Shown: piece by piece, positions 7,965 through 17,234 of the stretch
Layout: each line of letters begins with the position of its first letter
Position numbering within the stretch: position 1 is the stretch's first letter
Assembly: GCA_945829235.1 (NCBI GenBank)
Contig: CALZUA010000025.1
Span: 1-47,173 of the forward strand
Source of the DNA: an uncultured Clostridia bacterium
GTDB lineage: Bacteria > Bacillota > Clostridia > Oscillospirales > Ruminococcaceae
Direction: 5' to 3'
Length of the DNA stretch: 47,173 nucleotides
Notes under the pieces: generated by a model
The model's input: the letters and a program-made list of their open reading frames with translations, nothing else
Databases searched by the model: none
Told to the model about the DNA's origin: nothing
Made by a program: the position numbers and the translations under genes

Positions 7965-8394
7965 GCTTTGCGGATTTATTGAAAATGCGGTGAGCGAACT
8001 CGCAGCGGAGCATAACGATGTGCATTTTCAAAAGCCCGATTTTACCGCAGTCGTGAATGCTGACAAAAACAGACTTATGCAGATAACGGAAAATCTTATC
8101 GGCAACTCACGCAAGTATGCAAAAACGGATATCGATGTATTCATCACGCAGTCCGACGGCAATGTACGGATACATTTCCGTGACTTCGGAAATGGTATTC
8201 CCGATGAGGATATGCCGTTTATCTTCGGAAAATTTTATCGGGGGAAAAACTCCGGAAACGAGCAAGGCTCAGGTCTTGGACTTTACATTGTAAAATATAT
8301 CACGGAGCAGATGCACGGAGAATTTCTGCTTTGCAACCACAGTGACGGGCTTGAGGCGACAGTAATTTTACCTGTAATCCGGCAGGGTTCTTAA
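7957..8394 (+). pseudogene. Sensor histidine kinase, only the C-terminal ATPase domain left
   Basis: From FELCGFIENAVSELA onward this is a HATPase_c domain: N-box DKNRLMQITENLIGNSRKYA, G1 box FRDFGNGIPDEDM, F box FIFGKFYRGK and G2 box GSGLGLYIVKYI, ending with VILPV. The sensor segment, membrane helices and phospho-acceptor His domain are missing, and no ribosome site precedes a start. It sits upstream of an ABC transporter, the usual setting for a two-component system that controls a peptide-antibiotic-type exporter. The response regulator gene is also absent. Confidence 0.82.
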
Positions 8395-8423
8395 GTACTT
8401 CTTAATAACTTTTGCGGTAAAAT
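8391..8423 (+). promoter_or_regulatory. Possible OmpR-type operator and -10 box before the ABC genes
   Basis: TTAAG (8391) and TTAAT (8402) are repeated with 11-nt spacing, the helical spacing used by OmpR/PhoB-family regulators. A -10-like TAAAAT follows at 8418-8423, and no good -35 is present, as expected for an activated promoter. The site overlaps the stop of the kinase remnant. Confidence 0.45.
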
Positions 8424-8454
8424 AGTATCATAACTTTTAGAAAGGAACGGACTT

Positions 8455-9216
8455 ATGAAAAATACTATCTTATCGGCAAAAGGACTTTTCAAAAGCTTCG
8501 CCCATAATGGCGGTCAGATACATATTCTCTCCCACGTTGATATGGAGCTTTACGAGGGGGATTTTACCGTCATCATGGGAGCGTCGGGTTCGGGCAAATC
8601 CACGCTTTTGTACGCTCTCAGCGGTATGGACAGAGCAACCGCAGGACAGGTCAGCTACGGCGGAAAAGACCTTGTTAAAATGAACGAAAAAGGTCTTGCA
8701 AGGCTTCGCCACACCGATTTTGGCTTTATCTTTCAGCAAATGCACCTTGTGAGCAATCTGTCGCTTTTTGAAAATATTGCAGTTCCCGGTTATCTTAACA
8801 AGAACAAATCCGCCGCACAGGTAAAGGAACGTACCTAAAAGCTCCTTGAACAAATGGGCATTTCCCACATAAAGACTCATCTGCCATCGCAGGTTTCGGG
8901 CGGCGAACAGCAGAGATGCGCTATTGCAAGAGCGGTCATAAACGAGCCGAAACTGCTTTTTGCGGACGAACCCACAGGCGCGCTTAACCGAAAAAATACT
9001 ACCGAGGTCCTGAATCTTCTCACGGAGCTTAACAGGTCGGGACAAAGCATTTTAATGGTCACACACGATATGAGAGCCGCTCTGCGCGCAACTCGCATAC
9101 TTTATATTGCCGACGGAAATATAATCGGCGAGCTTACTCTGCCTCCCTACTCCCCCGACGAAGAAAAAAGCCGTGAAACGCAGGTCAGCGCCTGGCTGAA
9201 TTCAATGGAATGGTGA
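8455..9216 (+). pseudogene. ABC transporter ATP-binding protein interrupted by a stop codon
   Basis: Two in-frame pieces (8455-8838 and 8839-9216) form one ABC ATPase of about 253 codons. The first has Walker A GASGSGKST and the Q-loop FIFQQMHLV; the second has the signature VSGGEQQRCAIARA, Walker B LLFADEPTG and the switch VTHD. They are separated only by TAA at 8836-8838 (KERT-stop-KLLEQMG), with no shift of frame. Unless the stop is read through or is an error, the transporter has no working ATPase. Family: LolD/MacB/BceA-like partner of FtsX-type permeases. The start has AAAGGAACGG. Confidence 0.88.
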
Positions 9217-9225
9217 GGTGGGTAT

Positions 9226-11586
9226 ATGGAAATTCTTTCTTTGCTGAAAGCAAATATCCGCCACAAAAAAGGCGCGTTTTTAAGCGTTATCCTGCTTATG
9301 ATGATGATTACCCTGTCATTTTCCGTGACTGTCAGCAACAACGACAACGTTCTCGACGGAATAAACCGCGCTCATAAGGCTTCCGATACGGGAGATCTTG
9401 CGGCGTTCATTTCCGAAAGTGAGCTTGACGACAATATTCTGAAAAGCCTTTCGGAAAACGCAAGCACGAAGCGCATTCGTGACGAAAAGTCAATAGCGTT
9501 TTTGTCATACAAGATAGGCGAGCGTGAGGGAAAAACCCCGTATTTTCTTCTTAAATGGGAAAACTCACTGCCCGTTTTCGATGAAAAGCTGAGGGAGTTT
9601 GAAGCGTCCCCCGAGGAATTATCCGAAGGAGAAGTATATATTCCTGCGGCGATGAAAACCGTTTACGGCTGTAAGATTGGCTCGGATATATTTATAAACA
9701 CCAAAAACGGCGAAGAAAAATTTACAGTCAAGGGCTTTGTTGAAGACCCGTTTTTAGGCTCAATGTCTATCGGTATAAAGCAATTTTTCGTTTCCGAAAA
9801 GGATTTTGAACGGCTGTATTCCGAAAATACCGATGACGAAAATTCAGCTTTCAGCCTTCTTTTCCCTTGCAGGATAATACATATTTTCCAAGCCGAAAAC
9901 AGCGGACTTTTCGTAACGGAGTTTAAAAAGGAGCTTAACCGTGAATGCCGGATAGTTGACAAAGCACTCTTTACACAGTCAAGGAAAAGCAACGACGAGA
10001 TAACAACTATCTTCACCGAAACAGGTACAAAAATGCTGTTCGTATATGTTATCCTGCTGGTAATAGTTGTTATGATAGCCATAAACCACAGCATTTTAAC
10101 CACCATTGAAACGGAATATGTGAGCCTCGGTATTTTAAAGGCGCAGGGCTTTACCGAGAATAAGATAAGGCTTATCTACATTATTCAGTATTTCTGTGCA
10201 CTTGCAATCGGGGGCGTGCTGGGAATAGCGGCTTCGTTCCCCCTTACAAAAATACTCGGAAAGCTGTTTCAGCCTATTACGGGAATAATGGTATCCACAA
10301 ATATTTCCGTGGGAAAATGTCTGCTTGTTTCATTGGGAATTATATTTATTTGCACGGTTTATATTATTATCGTTTCCAAAAAAAACGGCAGAATCTCTCC
10401 CGTAAGAGCGATTTCGGGAGGTGCGGAGGAGATATATTTCGACAGCCCCGCAAACATTCCCATTGAAAAAAAGCCCCTATCATTTTTCATTGCGCTTCGT
10501 CAGATAACCTCTCACCCGAAGGCGTATATCGGAACCGCGCTAATTGCTGCACTCCTGATATTCTTTATGATAACCATAACCGTTCTGGCAGACGGAATGT
10601 CATCAAACAGTATGATAGAAGCCTTCGGCGCGCTTAACGGTCAGGTGCAGGCAAAGCCAAACAATCATTTTGAACTTTCGGATATTTCCAAAACAGAAGG
10701 CAGCGTTATGGAACTCGACAAAGATGCCTCGGTGGTATTTTCAAGCACCGCATATATGACTATCGATGAAACGGAAATGTGCTGCACCGTTTACAGCAAA
10801 CCCGATATACTGAAAAGCGTTCTGAAAGGTAAAGCGCCTGTTTACGACAACGAAATAATGATTACGGAAAATGTTTCGGAGGAGATAGGCAAAAAAGTCG
10901 GCGATATGGTGACCGTCAGCTTCGGCGGAGGCAGTGCTGAATATATGGTAACGGGACTTTATCAGTCGGTGCAGGACTTGGGAAGATGCTTTACCATGAG
11001 TTTTGACGCGGCTTCGCGGCTCAGCGATATTACGCCCGGTATTATGTATATCACCCTTTCCGACGACAGCCTTGCAGACAGCGCCGTAAAAATGCTGAAC
11101 GAGAATTACGGTGATATTCTGGAAGCGGAGCTGACCGAGCAGGACGGCTATTCCGACAGTATGACGGGGCTTATTGACACGCTTATGGACGTTATTATCA
11201 TAGTTATCTATTCCGTTTCAGCGATATTCGCTCTTGTGGCGGTTCACATGGTCTGCTCAAAGGCGTTTCTGAGGGAAAGACGTGATTCGGGCATATACAA
11301 GGCGCTGGGATTTACCTCAGGCAGGCTGCAGCTGTGCTTTGCATTGAGATTTCTCATAATATCGGTTGTCGGCGGAGCATTAGGTGTAATTCTTTCGCTT
11401 ATTTTTTCAGAAAAACTTCTCAGTCTGCTGCTGAAAAACATTGGCATTTCCTGCTTCGACTCGAAATTCAACGCTTTTACGGCTTCCGTTCCCGTTCTGA
11501 TGATCTGCCTGTGCTTTTTTGTGTTTGCTTTTCTTTCATCGGGCAAAATCAAAAAAGTCGAGATAAGAGGACTTGTTTCGGAATAA
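9226..11586 (+). CDS. FtsX-like permease of an ABC transporter
   Basis: 786 aa. N-terminal membrane helix at about 18-37 (AFLSVILLMMMITLSFSVTVS), a large extracytoplasmic region, then three helices at about 270-390, a further helix near 435-460 (TALIAALLIFFMITITVLA), a second external region and three C-terminal helices. This two-FtsX-domain layout is that of macrolide/bacitracin-type exporters or LolCE-like permeases in Firmicutes. It starts 9 nt after the split ATPase gene with GAGGTGGG as ribosome site. The frame is intact, although its ATPase partner has a stop codon and its sensor kinase is a remnant, so the system is probably decaying. The substrate is unknown; peptide antibiotics are the usual guess. 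Confidence 0.85.
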   Translation: MEILSLLKANIRHKKGAFLSVILLMMMITLSFSVTVSNNDNVLDGINRAHKASDTGDLAAFISESELDDNILKSLSENASTKRIRDEKSIAFLSYKIGEREGKTPYFLLKWENSLPVFDEKLREFEASPEELSEGEVYIPAAMKTVYGCKIGSDIFINTKNGEEKFTVKGFVEDPFLGSMSIGIKQFFVSEKDFERLYSENTDDENSAFSLLFPCRIIHIFQAENSGLFVTEFKKELNRECRIVDKALFTQSRKSNDEITTIFTETGTKMLFVYVILLVIVVMIAINHSILTTIETEYVSLGILKAQGFTENKIRLIYIIQYFCALAIGGVLGIAASFPLTKILGKLFQPITGIMVSTNISVGKCLLVSLGIIFICTVYIIIVSKKNGRISPVRAISGGAEEIYFDSPANIPIEKKPLSFFIALRQITSHPKAYIGTALIAALLIFFMITITVLADGMSSNSMIEAFGALNGQVQAKPNNHFELSDISKTEGSVMELDKDASVVFSSTAYMTIDETEMCCTVYSKPDILKSVLKGKAPVYDNEIMITENVSEEIGKKVGDMVTVSFGGGSAEYMVTGLYQSVQDLGRCFTMSFDAASRLSDITPGIMYITLSDDSLADSAVKMLNENYGDILEAELTEQDGYSDSMTGLIDTLMDVIIIVIYSVSAIFALVAVHMVCSKAFLRERRDSGIYKALGFTSGRLQLCFALRFLIISVVGGALGVILSLIFSEKLLSLLLKNIGISCFDSKFNAFTASVPVLMICLCFFVFAFLSSGKIKKVEIRGLVSE

Positions 11587-11700
11587 AATATGCTATAATG
11601 TCAAGGGTACGGCAGTATTTTTCTTATGCAATACCACACAAAATTCAAAATATGGTCTTTGTCTATAAATAGTATAAGTCAGATAGGCAACTTAAATAAT

Positions 11701-11733
11701 AACGACCGGAGATGGATTTATCCGGTCGTTTTA
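11701..11733. terminator. Bidirectional terminator between permease and GH31 genes
   Basis: A 10-bp stem AACGACCGGA / TCCGGTCGTT with a 10-nt loop, followed by TT on the plus strand and AT-rich sequence on the minus strand, lying between two convergent genes. The stretch 11587-11700 before it holds no gene. Confidence 0.75.
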
Positions 11734-11754
11734 CATATTCAAACAAGTACAGGC

Positions 11755-13740
11755 TTATCGGCATAAAGCGGATATATTCAGGCTGTTCTCGGGAACAGGC
11801 GAATAGCCGTCGTCAAAATACAGCTCATAATGGCAGTCAGGGTAACCGATAAGCCTAATCGCATTTTTGTCTATCTGCGCAGTATGTTCAACCGCTTTTC
11901 CAAAGGGTATCGCCTTGTTTTTTCTGATAAAGAAAACAAGCTCGTCAAGCGCAATATCAACATAATGATGTCCCTGCGGAAGTATCTCGGTAGTGTAGTT
12001 GTCGCAGGATTTCATTCTTACAAGAAGCATTTCTTCCGGCAGATAAACATAACGACCCTTTGCGTTCTGCTTGTAAACGGGCGCAATCATAACTTCATTT
12101 CCGAGAAGAAGCTGGTCCTCTACCTGCTTTGCCATTTCGTCCTCGGGGAAATCAAAAGCAAGAGGCTTGAACATCATCTCGTCATTGAGCGCTGCCTTGA
12201 GGTACTCGCTGTAAAGGTAAGGGATAAGGCAGTAGCGGATTTTTATCATTTCTGCGGCTACGGCAACGTTGTCAAAGCGGTAAAGCTCCTGCTCCCTTGT
12301 GCCTAAGGCAGAGTGATTGCGGAAAAGCGGTGTAAACAACGAATATTGTAGCCATCGTAGCATTAAATCTTCGGTTGTATCACAACCGAAGCCGCCAGTA
12401 TCCGAGCCGATAAAGAGAAATCCCGCCATATTAAGAGCAGGAAGCTGCTGCATTGACTGGAGTATGTGTGACCACCAGGATTTGTTGTCCCCCTGCCAGA
12501 TACCGCCGTAACGGTGCGCGCCGATATAGGACGAACGGGAGAAAAACAGAGTGCGCTTTTCTGGGCATATTTCCCGCAGCGCTTCATAAGCGGAGCGCGT
12601 CATATTCATTCCGTAAAGATTGTGAACGTCGCTGTGCTTTACCATTCTGCCATTTACATTATGATAAAACTTGTCATAATCGCCTTTGTTTCCGTTAAGT
12701 CCCGCAACCATTCCCGTAAATTCAAAAAACTCGTTTATGCCCATATTTTCCGAGGTTAGCTTTTCGATTTTGGTGCAGGTGTCTTTGAGCCTGTCCTCAG
12801 TGTAAAAAATCGCAGGCTCGTTCATATCGTTCCAGAAGCCCTCAATTCCCAGATTTGTGAGAACAGCATACTTATTGCCAAACCACTTTCTTGCTTCGGG
12901 GTTGAGGAAGTCGGGAAAGTGAACTCTTCCCGGCCATACCGCACCTATAAAATCACCGCCGTCGGCGTTTTTGCAGAAATAGTTTTTCTTCACGCCCTCC
13001 TCGTAAACATCGTAGCCCTCCTCGATTTTAACCCCTGCGTCGATTATGGGCACAAGTTTTATCCCTTGCTCTTTCATATCGTCAGACAGCTTTTTCAGGT
13101 CTGAAAATCGCTCCTTGTCAACGGTAAAATCCTTGTAGCGCTCCATATAATCAATGTCAAGATATATGCTGTCAAGAGGTATTCCTGCGGCTTTGTACTG
13201 CTCTGCTACTTCCCGTATATCCTGCTCATTCTTGTATCCCCAGCGGCTCTGACCGTAGCCGAAAGCCCAGAACGGCGGAATGTAGCTTCTGCCGATAAGA
13301 CCGCGGAACTGCTTTACAATGTCCTTTTCGTTATCACCTGTGATGATATAAACGATATGGTCGCTTGTTTTGGGCGTTATCTTCATCTCGCTTCTTTTCG
13401 TGTAGCCGATGTCAAATTCGATTTCTCCCGCAAAGTCGAAAAATGCGCCGAACGTCTGCTTTCCGCTGATGATTATGAAGTTGTGAGAACCGTAAAGAGA
13501 ACGCGCGTCCTCGTGGTGATTGGGGTTGTCGTAATTCCAGCTTACATACTGCCAGCCGCGCTTGTTGATACCGCGAATCTGTTCACCCAGCCCATATACA
13601 ATATCGTCCTCTGATAACTCATAGCTGAACACTCCGCTGTCGTCCGTTTTAAAAAACGGTAACTTGTCCGAAGATACATCAATACTTCTTACAACAGCCT
13701 CGGTCGGAAAAGGTGTTCCGTAAACATACTTTTTTATCAT
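11755..13740 (-). CDS. Alpha-glucosidase, glycoside hydrolase family 31
   Basis: 661 aa, no signal peptide, so it acts in the cytoplasm. GH31 marks in order: FGYGQSRWGY (about 160), DSIYLDIDYME (about 190), GFWNDMNEPA with nucleophile Asp305, SSYIGAHRYGGIWQGDN with general acid near Asp418, and FIGSDTGGFG. The length is somewhat short for the family. It would release glucose from alpha-glucosides such as maltose or isomaltose-type sugars; exact linkage cannot be told. It is the last gene of the sugar operon, 24 nt after fructokinase, with GAAAGGAAG before the start, and is followed by the terminator at 11701-11733. Confidence 0.9.
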   Translation of the reverse strand: MIKKYVYGTPFPTEAVVRSIDVSSDKLPFFKTDDSGVFSYELSEDDIVYGLGEQIRGINKRGWQYVSWNYDNPNHHEDARSLYGSHNFIIISGKQTFGAFFDFAGEIEFDIGYTKRSEMKITPKTSDHIVYIITGDNEKDIVKQFRGLIGRSYIPPFWAFGYGQSRWGYKNEQDIREVAEQYKAAGIPLDSIYLDIDYMERYKDFTVDKERFSDLKKLSDDMKEQGIKLVPIIDAGVKIEEGYDVYEEGVKKNYFCKNADGGDFIGAVWPGRVHFPDFLNPEARKWFGNKYAVLTNLGIEGFWNDMNEPAIFYTEDRLKDTCTKIEKLTSENMGINEFFEFTGMVAGLNGNKGDYDKFYHNVNGRMVKHSDVHNLYGMNMTRSAYEALREICPEKRTLFFSRSSYIGAHRYGGIWQGDNKSWWSHILQSMQQLPALNMAGFLFIGSDTGGFGCDTTEDLMLRWLQYSLFTPLFRNHSALGTREQELYRFDNVAVAAEMIKIRYCLIPYLYSEYLKAALNDEMMFKPLAFDFPEDEMAKQVEDQLLLGNEVMIAPVYKQNAKGRYVYLPEEMLLVRMKSCDNYTTEILPQGHHYVDIALDELVFFIRKNKAIPFGKAVEHTAQIDKNAIRLIGYPDCHYELYFDDGYSPVPENSLNISALCR

Positions 13741-13764
13741 ATTCTGCGCTTCCTTTCAAAAGCT

Positions 13765-14727
13765 TCAGTATTTGCTGCTTCTCAATTTGTCGATTTCAAC
13801 TTTCTCGGGCATAACCCTGAGTGCGCCTCGTCTGCTTGTAATAATAGAAGCCGCAGCGTTTGCAAAATCAAGCAGTTCGGCAAGCTGCTCTTTATCCGGC
13901 ATAATTCCGTTTTCGCAGATATAATTCAGCGCACAGCCCATAAACGTATCCCCCGCTCCGGTTGTATCCACAACATTCGGATTATCGTAGGAAGGCGCTG
14001 ATACCAAGATACCGTCACAGTACGCTTTGCTGCCTTTTCTGCCCATTGTCGCCAGAACAAGCGAAACGCCAAATTCCTTGCGAATAGCGGCAACTCCCTT
14101 GTCGATATCCCTTTCGCCCGTGAAAAATTCGATTTCGTTATCGGATATTTTCAGAATATCACACACCGAAATGCCAAATTTCATAGCAACCTTCGCTTCG
14201 TCAAGGGACTTCCAAAGCGGCTCGCGGAGATTTGGGTCAAAGGATATCAGCGCGCCGCTTTCCTTTGCGGTGTTTATCGCTGAAACAGTAGCCGCTTTGT
14301 TGACTTCGTGTGTCATTGACAGCGTACCGAAGTGGAAGATTTTCGAGTTGCGTATTAAGTCTGTGTTCACATCGGCTTCCGATAGCATCATATCCGCTCC
14401 CGGTTCTCTGTAAAAGCTGAAATCCCTGTCGCCGTCGGGCTTTTTGTGAACAAAAGCAAGCGTTGTATGAACCTTGCTGTCAAATACAAGCCCCTCTGAA
14501 TCGATACCGCAGCCTTTTATCGTTTCAGCCAGTATTTCTCCGAAGCTGTCTTTTCCAACCTTTCCGATAAAAGCGGTTTTCCTGCCGAGCTTAGAGAGCA
14601 TTGCAAGAACGTTGCAGGGCGCGCCGCCGGGATTGGCTTCAAGCAAAGGATTTCCCTGTTCGCTTATTCCGTTCTCGGTAAAATCAATCAGCAGTTCTCC
14701 CAAAGCGACAACATCATATTTTTTCAT
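13765..14727 (-). CDS. Fructokinase, PfkB/ribokinase family
   Basis: 320 aa. Starts with the PfkB-type strand VVALGELLIDF, the first signature NPGGAPCNVLAMLSKLG (about 32-48) and ends with the second, VVDTTGAGDTFMG (about 250), whose Asp is the catalytic base. The sugar is inferred to be fructose from the operon: sucrose phosphorylase upstream releases free fructose, which this enzyme would turn into fructose 6-phosphate with ATP. It overlaps galT by 4 nt and has GGAGGGAAG as ribosome site. Confidence 0.88.
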   Translation of the reverse strand: MKKYDVVALGELLIDFTENGISEQGNPLLEANPGGAPCNVLAMLSKLGRKTAFIGKVGKDSFGEILAETIKGCGIDSEGLVFDSKVHTTLAFVHKKPDGDRDFSFYREPGADMMLSEADVNTDLIRNSKIFHFGTLSMTHEVNKAATVSAINTAKESGALISFDPNLREPLWKSLDEAKVAMKFGISVCDILKISDNEIEFFTGERDIDKGVAAIRKEFGVSLVLATMGRKGSKAYCDGILVSAPSYDNPNVVDTTGAGDTFMGCALNYICENGIMPDKEQLAELLDFANAAASIITSRRGALRVMPEKVEIDKLRSSKY

Positions 14728-16232
14728 ATCTTCCCTCCGATTGTCAGAGTGTGCAAAAAACTGTCAAAAGCCTGCCTTCCCGCTTCATTTCTCTTGAATA
14801 CGCCCGCGTCAAGCAGTACCTGTTCAAAAGCTCTGCCAACTTCTGCTCGAATAATTTCCGCAGCATTTTCTTTTGAAATATCGGGATTGTTTTGTACAAT
14901 TTCCCGTGCCCATTCTGCGTGACTTGCTGTTAGCGGATTAGCGGTAAGGTCTCTTCCCGTAATAAGTGCGTCCTCAACCGCTTTTAATTCCTCCGCAAGC
15001 CGTGACGGCAGAACCGCAAGTCCCATGACCTCAATCAGACCGATGTTTTCCTTTTTGATGTGGTGGAGCGAGGGATTGGGGTGAAAAACACCGAGCGGTC
15101 GCTCATCTGTTGTAATATTGTTTCGCAGAACAAGGTCGCACTCGTAAATACTGCCGTTTTTTCTTGCAATCGGTGTGATTGTGTTGTGAGGAATGCCGTC
15201 TGTTTCAGCGAAAATAAAAGCGCTTTCGTCCGTGTATCCGCGCCATTTTTCAAGAATGTAAGCACAGCACTCCGAAAGCTGTTTCCTATCCTCGGAAGTG
15301 ACGCGTATAACCGACATTGCCCATTTTACAATTCCCGCTTTAACCTTCGGATATTTTTCAAGAACAAACTCGGTTTCAATCGGTGCTTTCGCCATTGCAA
15401 AGGTGTAATTTCCGCCCTGAAAATGCTCGTGACTTAAAATCGAGCCGCCGACTATCGGCAAATCCGCGTTTGAACCAACAAAATAATGCGGCAAAAAATC
15501 CACAATATCAAACAGTTTTTCAAACACTGCGCTGTCGATTTTCATCGGAACGTGCTTTTCGTTGAACACAATACAATGCTCGTTGTAATAGCCGTAGGGC
15601 GAGTACTGAAACTGCCATTTTTCGCCGTTCACCGTAATCGGCACGGGGCGCAGATTTTGCCTTGCGGGGTGATTTATGTTTCCCGAAAAACCCGCATTTT
15701 CGGGGCAAAGCTGACACTTGGGATAAGCTGTTGTTTGCGCTGTTTTTGCCGCCGCAATATCCTTCGGGTCTTTTTCGGGTTTGGAACGGTTTATGGTGAT
15801 ATCCAGTGTGCCGTATTCGGATTCATAAGTCCACTTCAAGTCCTTTTCAATTCTGCCTTTGCGGACATAATTCAGCTTTTGGCTGAAATCAAAATACCAA
15901 TCCGTTGCGGCTTCGGGATTTTGCTTGTACCGCTTATTAAACTCGGCGATAACCTCTCTCGGCATAGGCGTGAGAATGCCCATAAGTTTAGTATCAAACA
16001 GGTCGCGGGAGTTTGCAGTGTCGCTGATTATCCCGTTTTCACATGCATACTCAATCAGCGGAGCGAGGATTTTATCAATGATTTCGCCGTTGTATTCTTC
16101 GACAGTTTCTTCCCAATCCGAAAGCTGAAACACCTCCATAAACCGATTTCGGATAACATAAATATCATCTTGTGTAATCAGCTCGTTTTTCAAAGCGTAG
16201 CTTATCAGCCGCTGAATATCATCATAAATCAT
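14724..16232 (-). CDS. galT: UDP-glucose--hexose-1-phosphate uridylyltransferase, class 2
   Basis: 502 aa, the long Firmicutes-type GalT without the HPH motif spacing of the E. coli enzyme. Typical segments: YPKCQLCPENAGFSGN (metal-site cysteines), QFQYSPYGYYNEHCIVF, DLPIVGGSILSHEHFQGG with the active-site histidines, and PHNTITPIARK. It transfers UMP from UDP-glucose to galactose 1-phosphate, the second Leloir step. It lies 12 nt after galE with AAGGAG as site and overlaps fructokinase. Most of its sequence is duplicated at 34701-36162, in a mosaic of identical and diverged blocks. Confidence 0.95.
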   Translation of the reverse strand: MIYDDIQRLISYALKNELITQDDIYVIRNRFMEVFQLSDWEETVEEYNGEIIDKILAPLIEYACENGIISDTANSRDLFDTKLMGILTPMPREVIAEFNKRYKQNPEAATDWYFDFSQKLNYVRKGRIEKDLKWTYESEYGTLDITINRSKPEKDPKDIAAAKTAQTTAYPKCQLCPENAGFSGNINHPARQNLRPVPITVNGEKWQFQYSPYGYYNEHCIVFNEKHVPMKIDSAVFEKLFDIVDFLPHYFVGSNADLPIVGGSILSHEHFQGGNYTFAMAKAPIETEFVLEKYPKVKAGIVKWAMSVIRVTSEDRKQLSECCAYILEKWRGYTDESAFIFAETDGIPHNTITPIARKNGSIYECDLVLRNNITTDERPLGVFHPNPSLHHIKKENIGLIEVMGLAVLPSRLAEELKAVEDALITGRDLTANPLTASHAEWAREIVQNNPDISKENAAEIIRAEVGRAFEQVLLDAGVFKRNEAGRQAFDSFLHTLTIGGKI

Positions 16233-16244
16233 AAACTCAACTCC

Positions 16245-17234
16245 TTACGCGTCATAGCCGTTCGGGTGATTTTTGTGCCATTTCCATGCACTTGCAATAA
16301 TTTCTTCAAGACTGTCGTGAACGGGCTTCCAGCCGAGAATTTTCTTCGCCTTTTCGCTCGAGGCAACAAGTCTTGCGGGGTCGCCTGCACGCCGTTCGGT
16401 TTCCACAGCGGGAATAGAATGTCCCGTAACCTTTCTTGCCGTTTCTATTACCTCTCTCACGGAATAGCCAACGCCGTTTCCCAGATTGAAAATATCGCTT
16501 TCGCCGCCGTTCATCAGATATTGAACTGCAAGTATATGCGCCTGAGCTAAATCTGTAACGTGAATGTAGTCGCGGATACAAGTTCCGTCGGGGGTATCGT
16601 AGTCCGTGCCATAAATAGAAATTGCCTCTCGCTTGCCGTTGGGGACTTGCAAAATCAGCGGGATAAGATGACTTTCGGGATTATGGGCTTCTCCGATTGT
16701 ACCGCTTTCGTCCGCTCCGCAAGCGTTGAAATACCGCAAGGAAACATAGCGCAACCCATGAGCGTTCGCCGTCCACTTGAACATCTTTTCCATAGCCAGC
16801 TTGGTTTCGCCGTAAGGATTGGTCGGACAGGTTCTGTCGGTTTCCAGAATCGGAATGTTCTCGGGCTCGCCGTAGGTTGCGGCAGTCGATGAGAACACGA
16901 TTTTTTTGACGTTGTTCTTCACCATCGACTCCAGCAAAACCTTTGTTCCGCAGAGATTGTTGTCGTAATATTTCAGCGGATTAGTAACGCTTTCGCCAAC
17001 CAGAGAAAAAGCCGCAAAATGAATAACAGCGTCAATTTGCTCCGAGCTGAACAGTTTATCCAGAAATTCAGCGTTACGGATATCGCCCTGATAAAATTTT
17101 GCTGCTTTCGGAACAGCGCTGCGGAAACCTGTTACAAGGTTATCCGCAACAATTACATCATGTCCCGCTTTTACAAGCTCCAATGCGGTATGAGAGCCGA
17201 TGTAGCCCGCGCCGCCCAATACCAAAATATTCAT
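16245..17234 (-). CDS. galE: UDP-glucose 4-epimerase
   Basis: 329 aa short-chain dehydrogenase. NAD-binding GGAGYIGSHTALEL at 7-20, catalytic Ser-Thr-Ala segment (FSSTAATYGEPE) and YxxxK in NPYGETKLAMEK, then SLRYFNACGAD and GTCIRDYIHVTDLA as in all GalE. It interconverts UDP-galactose and UDP-glucose, closing the Leloir cycle. It overlaps galK by 4 nt; GGAGGG is the ribosome site. Its last 93 codons recur as a fragment at 36175-36456. Confidence 0.96.
   Translation of the reverse strand: MNILVLGGAGYIGSHTALELVKAGHDVIVADNLVTGFRSAVPKAAKFYQGDIRNAEFLDKLFSSEQIDAVIHFAAFSLVGESVTNPLKYYDNNLCGTKVLLESMVKNNVKKIVFSSTAATYGEPENIPILETDRTCPTNPYGETKLAMEKMFKWTANAHGLRYVSLRYFNACGADESGTIGEAHNPESHLIPLILQVPNGKREAISIYGTDYDTPDGTCIRDYIHVTDLAQAHILAVQYLMNGGESDIFNLGNGVGYSVREVIETARKVTGHSIPAVETERRAGDPARLVASSEKAKKILGWKPVHDSLEEIIASAWKWHKNHPNGYDA

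Noticed and set aside
11632-11648. 17-nt match with 32347-32363 (TACCACACAAAATTCAA) as a pair of IS ends
   Set aside because: A single 17-nt AT-rich match in 47 kb can occur by chance and the flanks do not agree.
15486-16550. Long plus-strand open frame of 354 codons antisense to galT, repeated at 35416-36486
   Set aside because: Both are shadows of galT; the composition is odd and no ribosome site or promoter precedes them. The second copy exists only because galT is duplicated.
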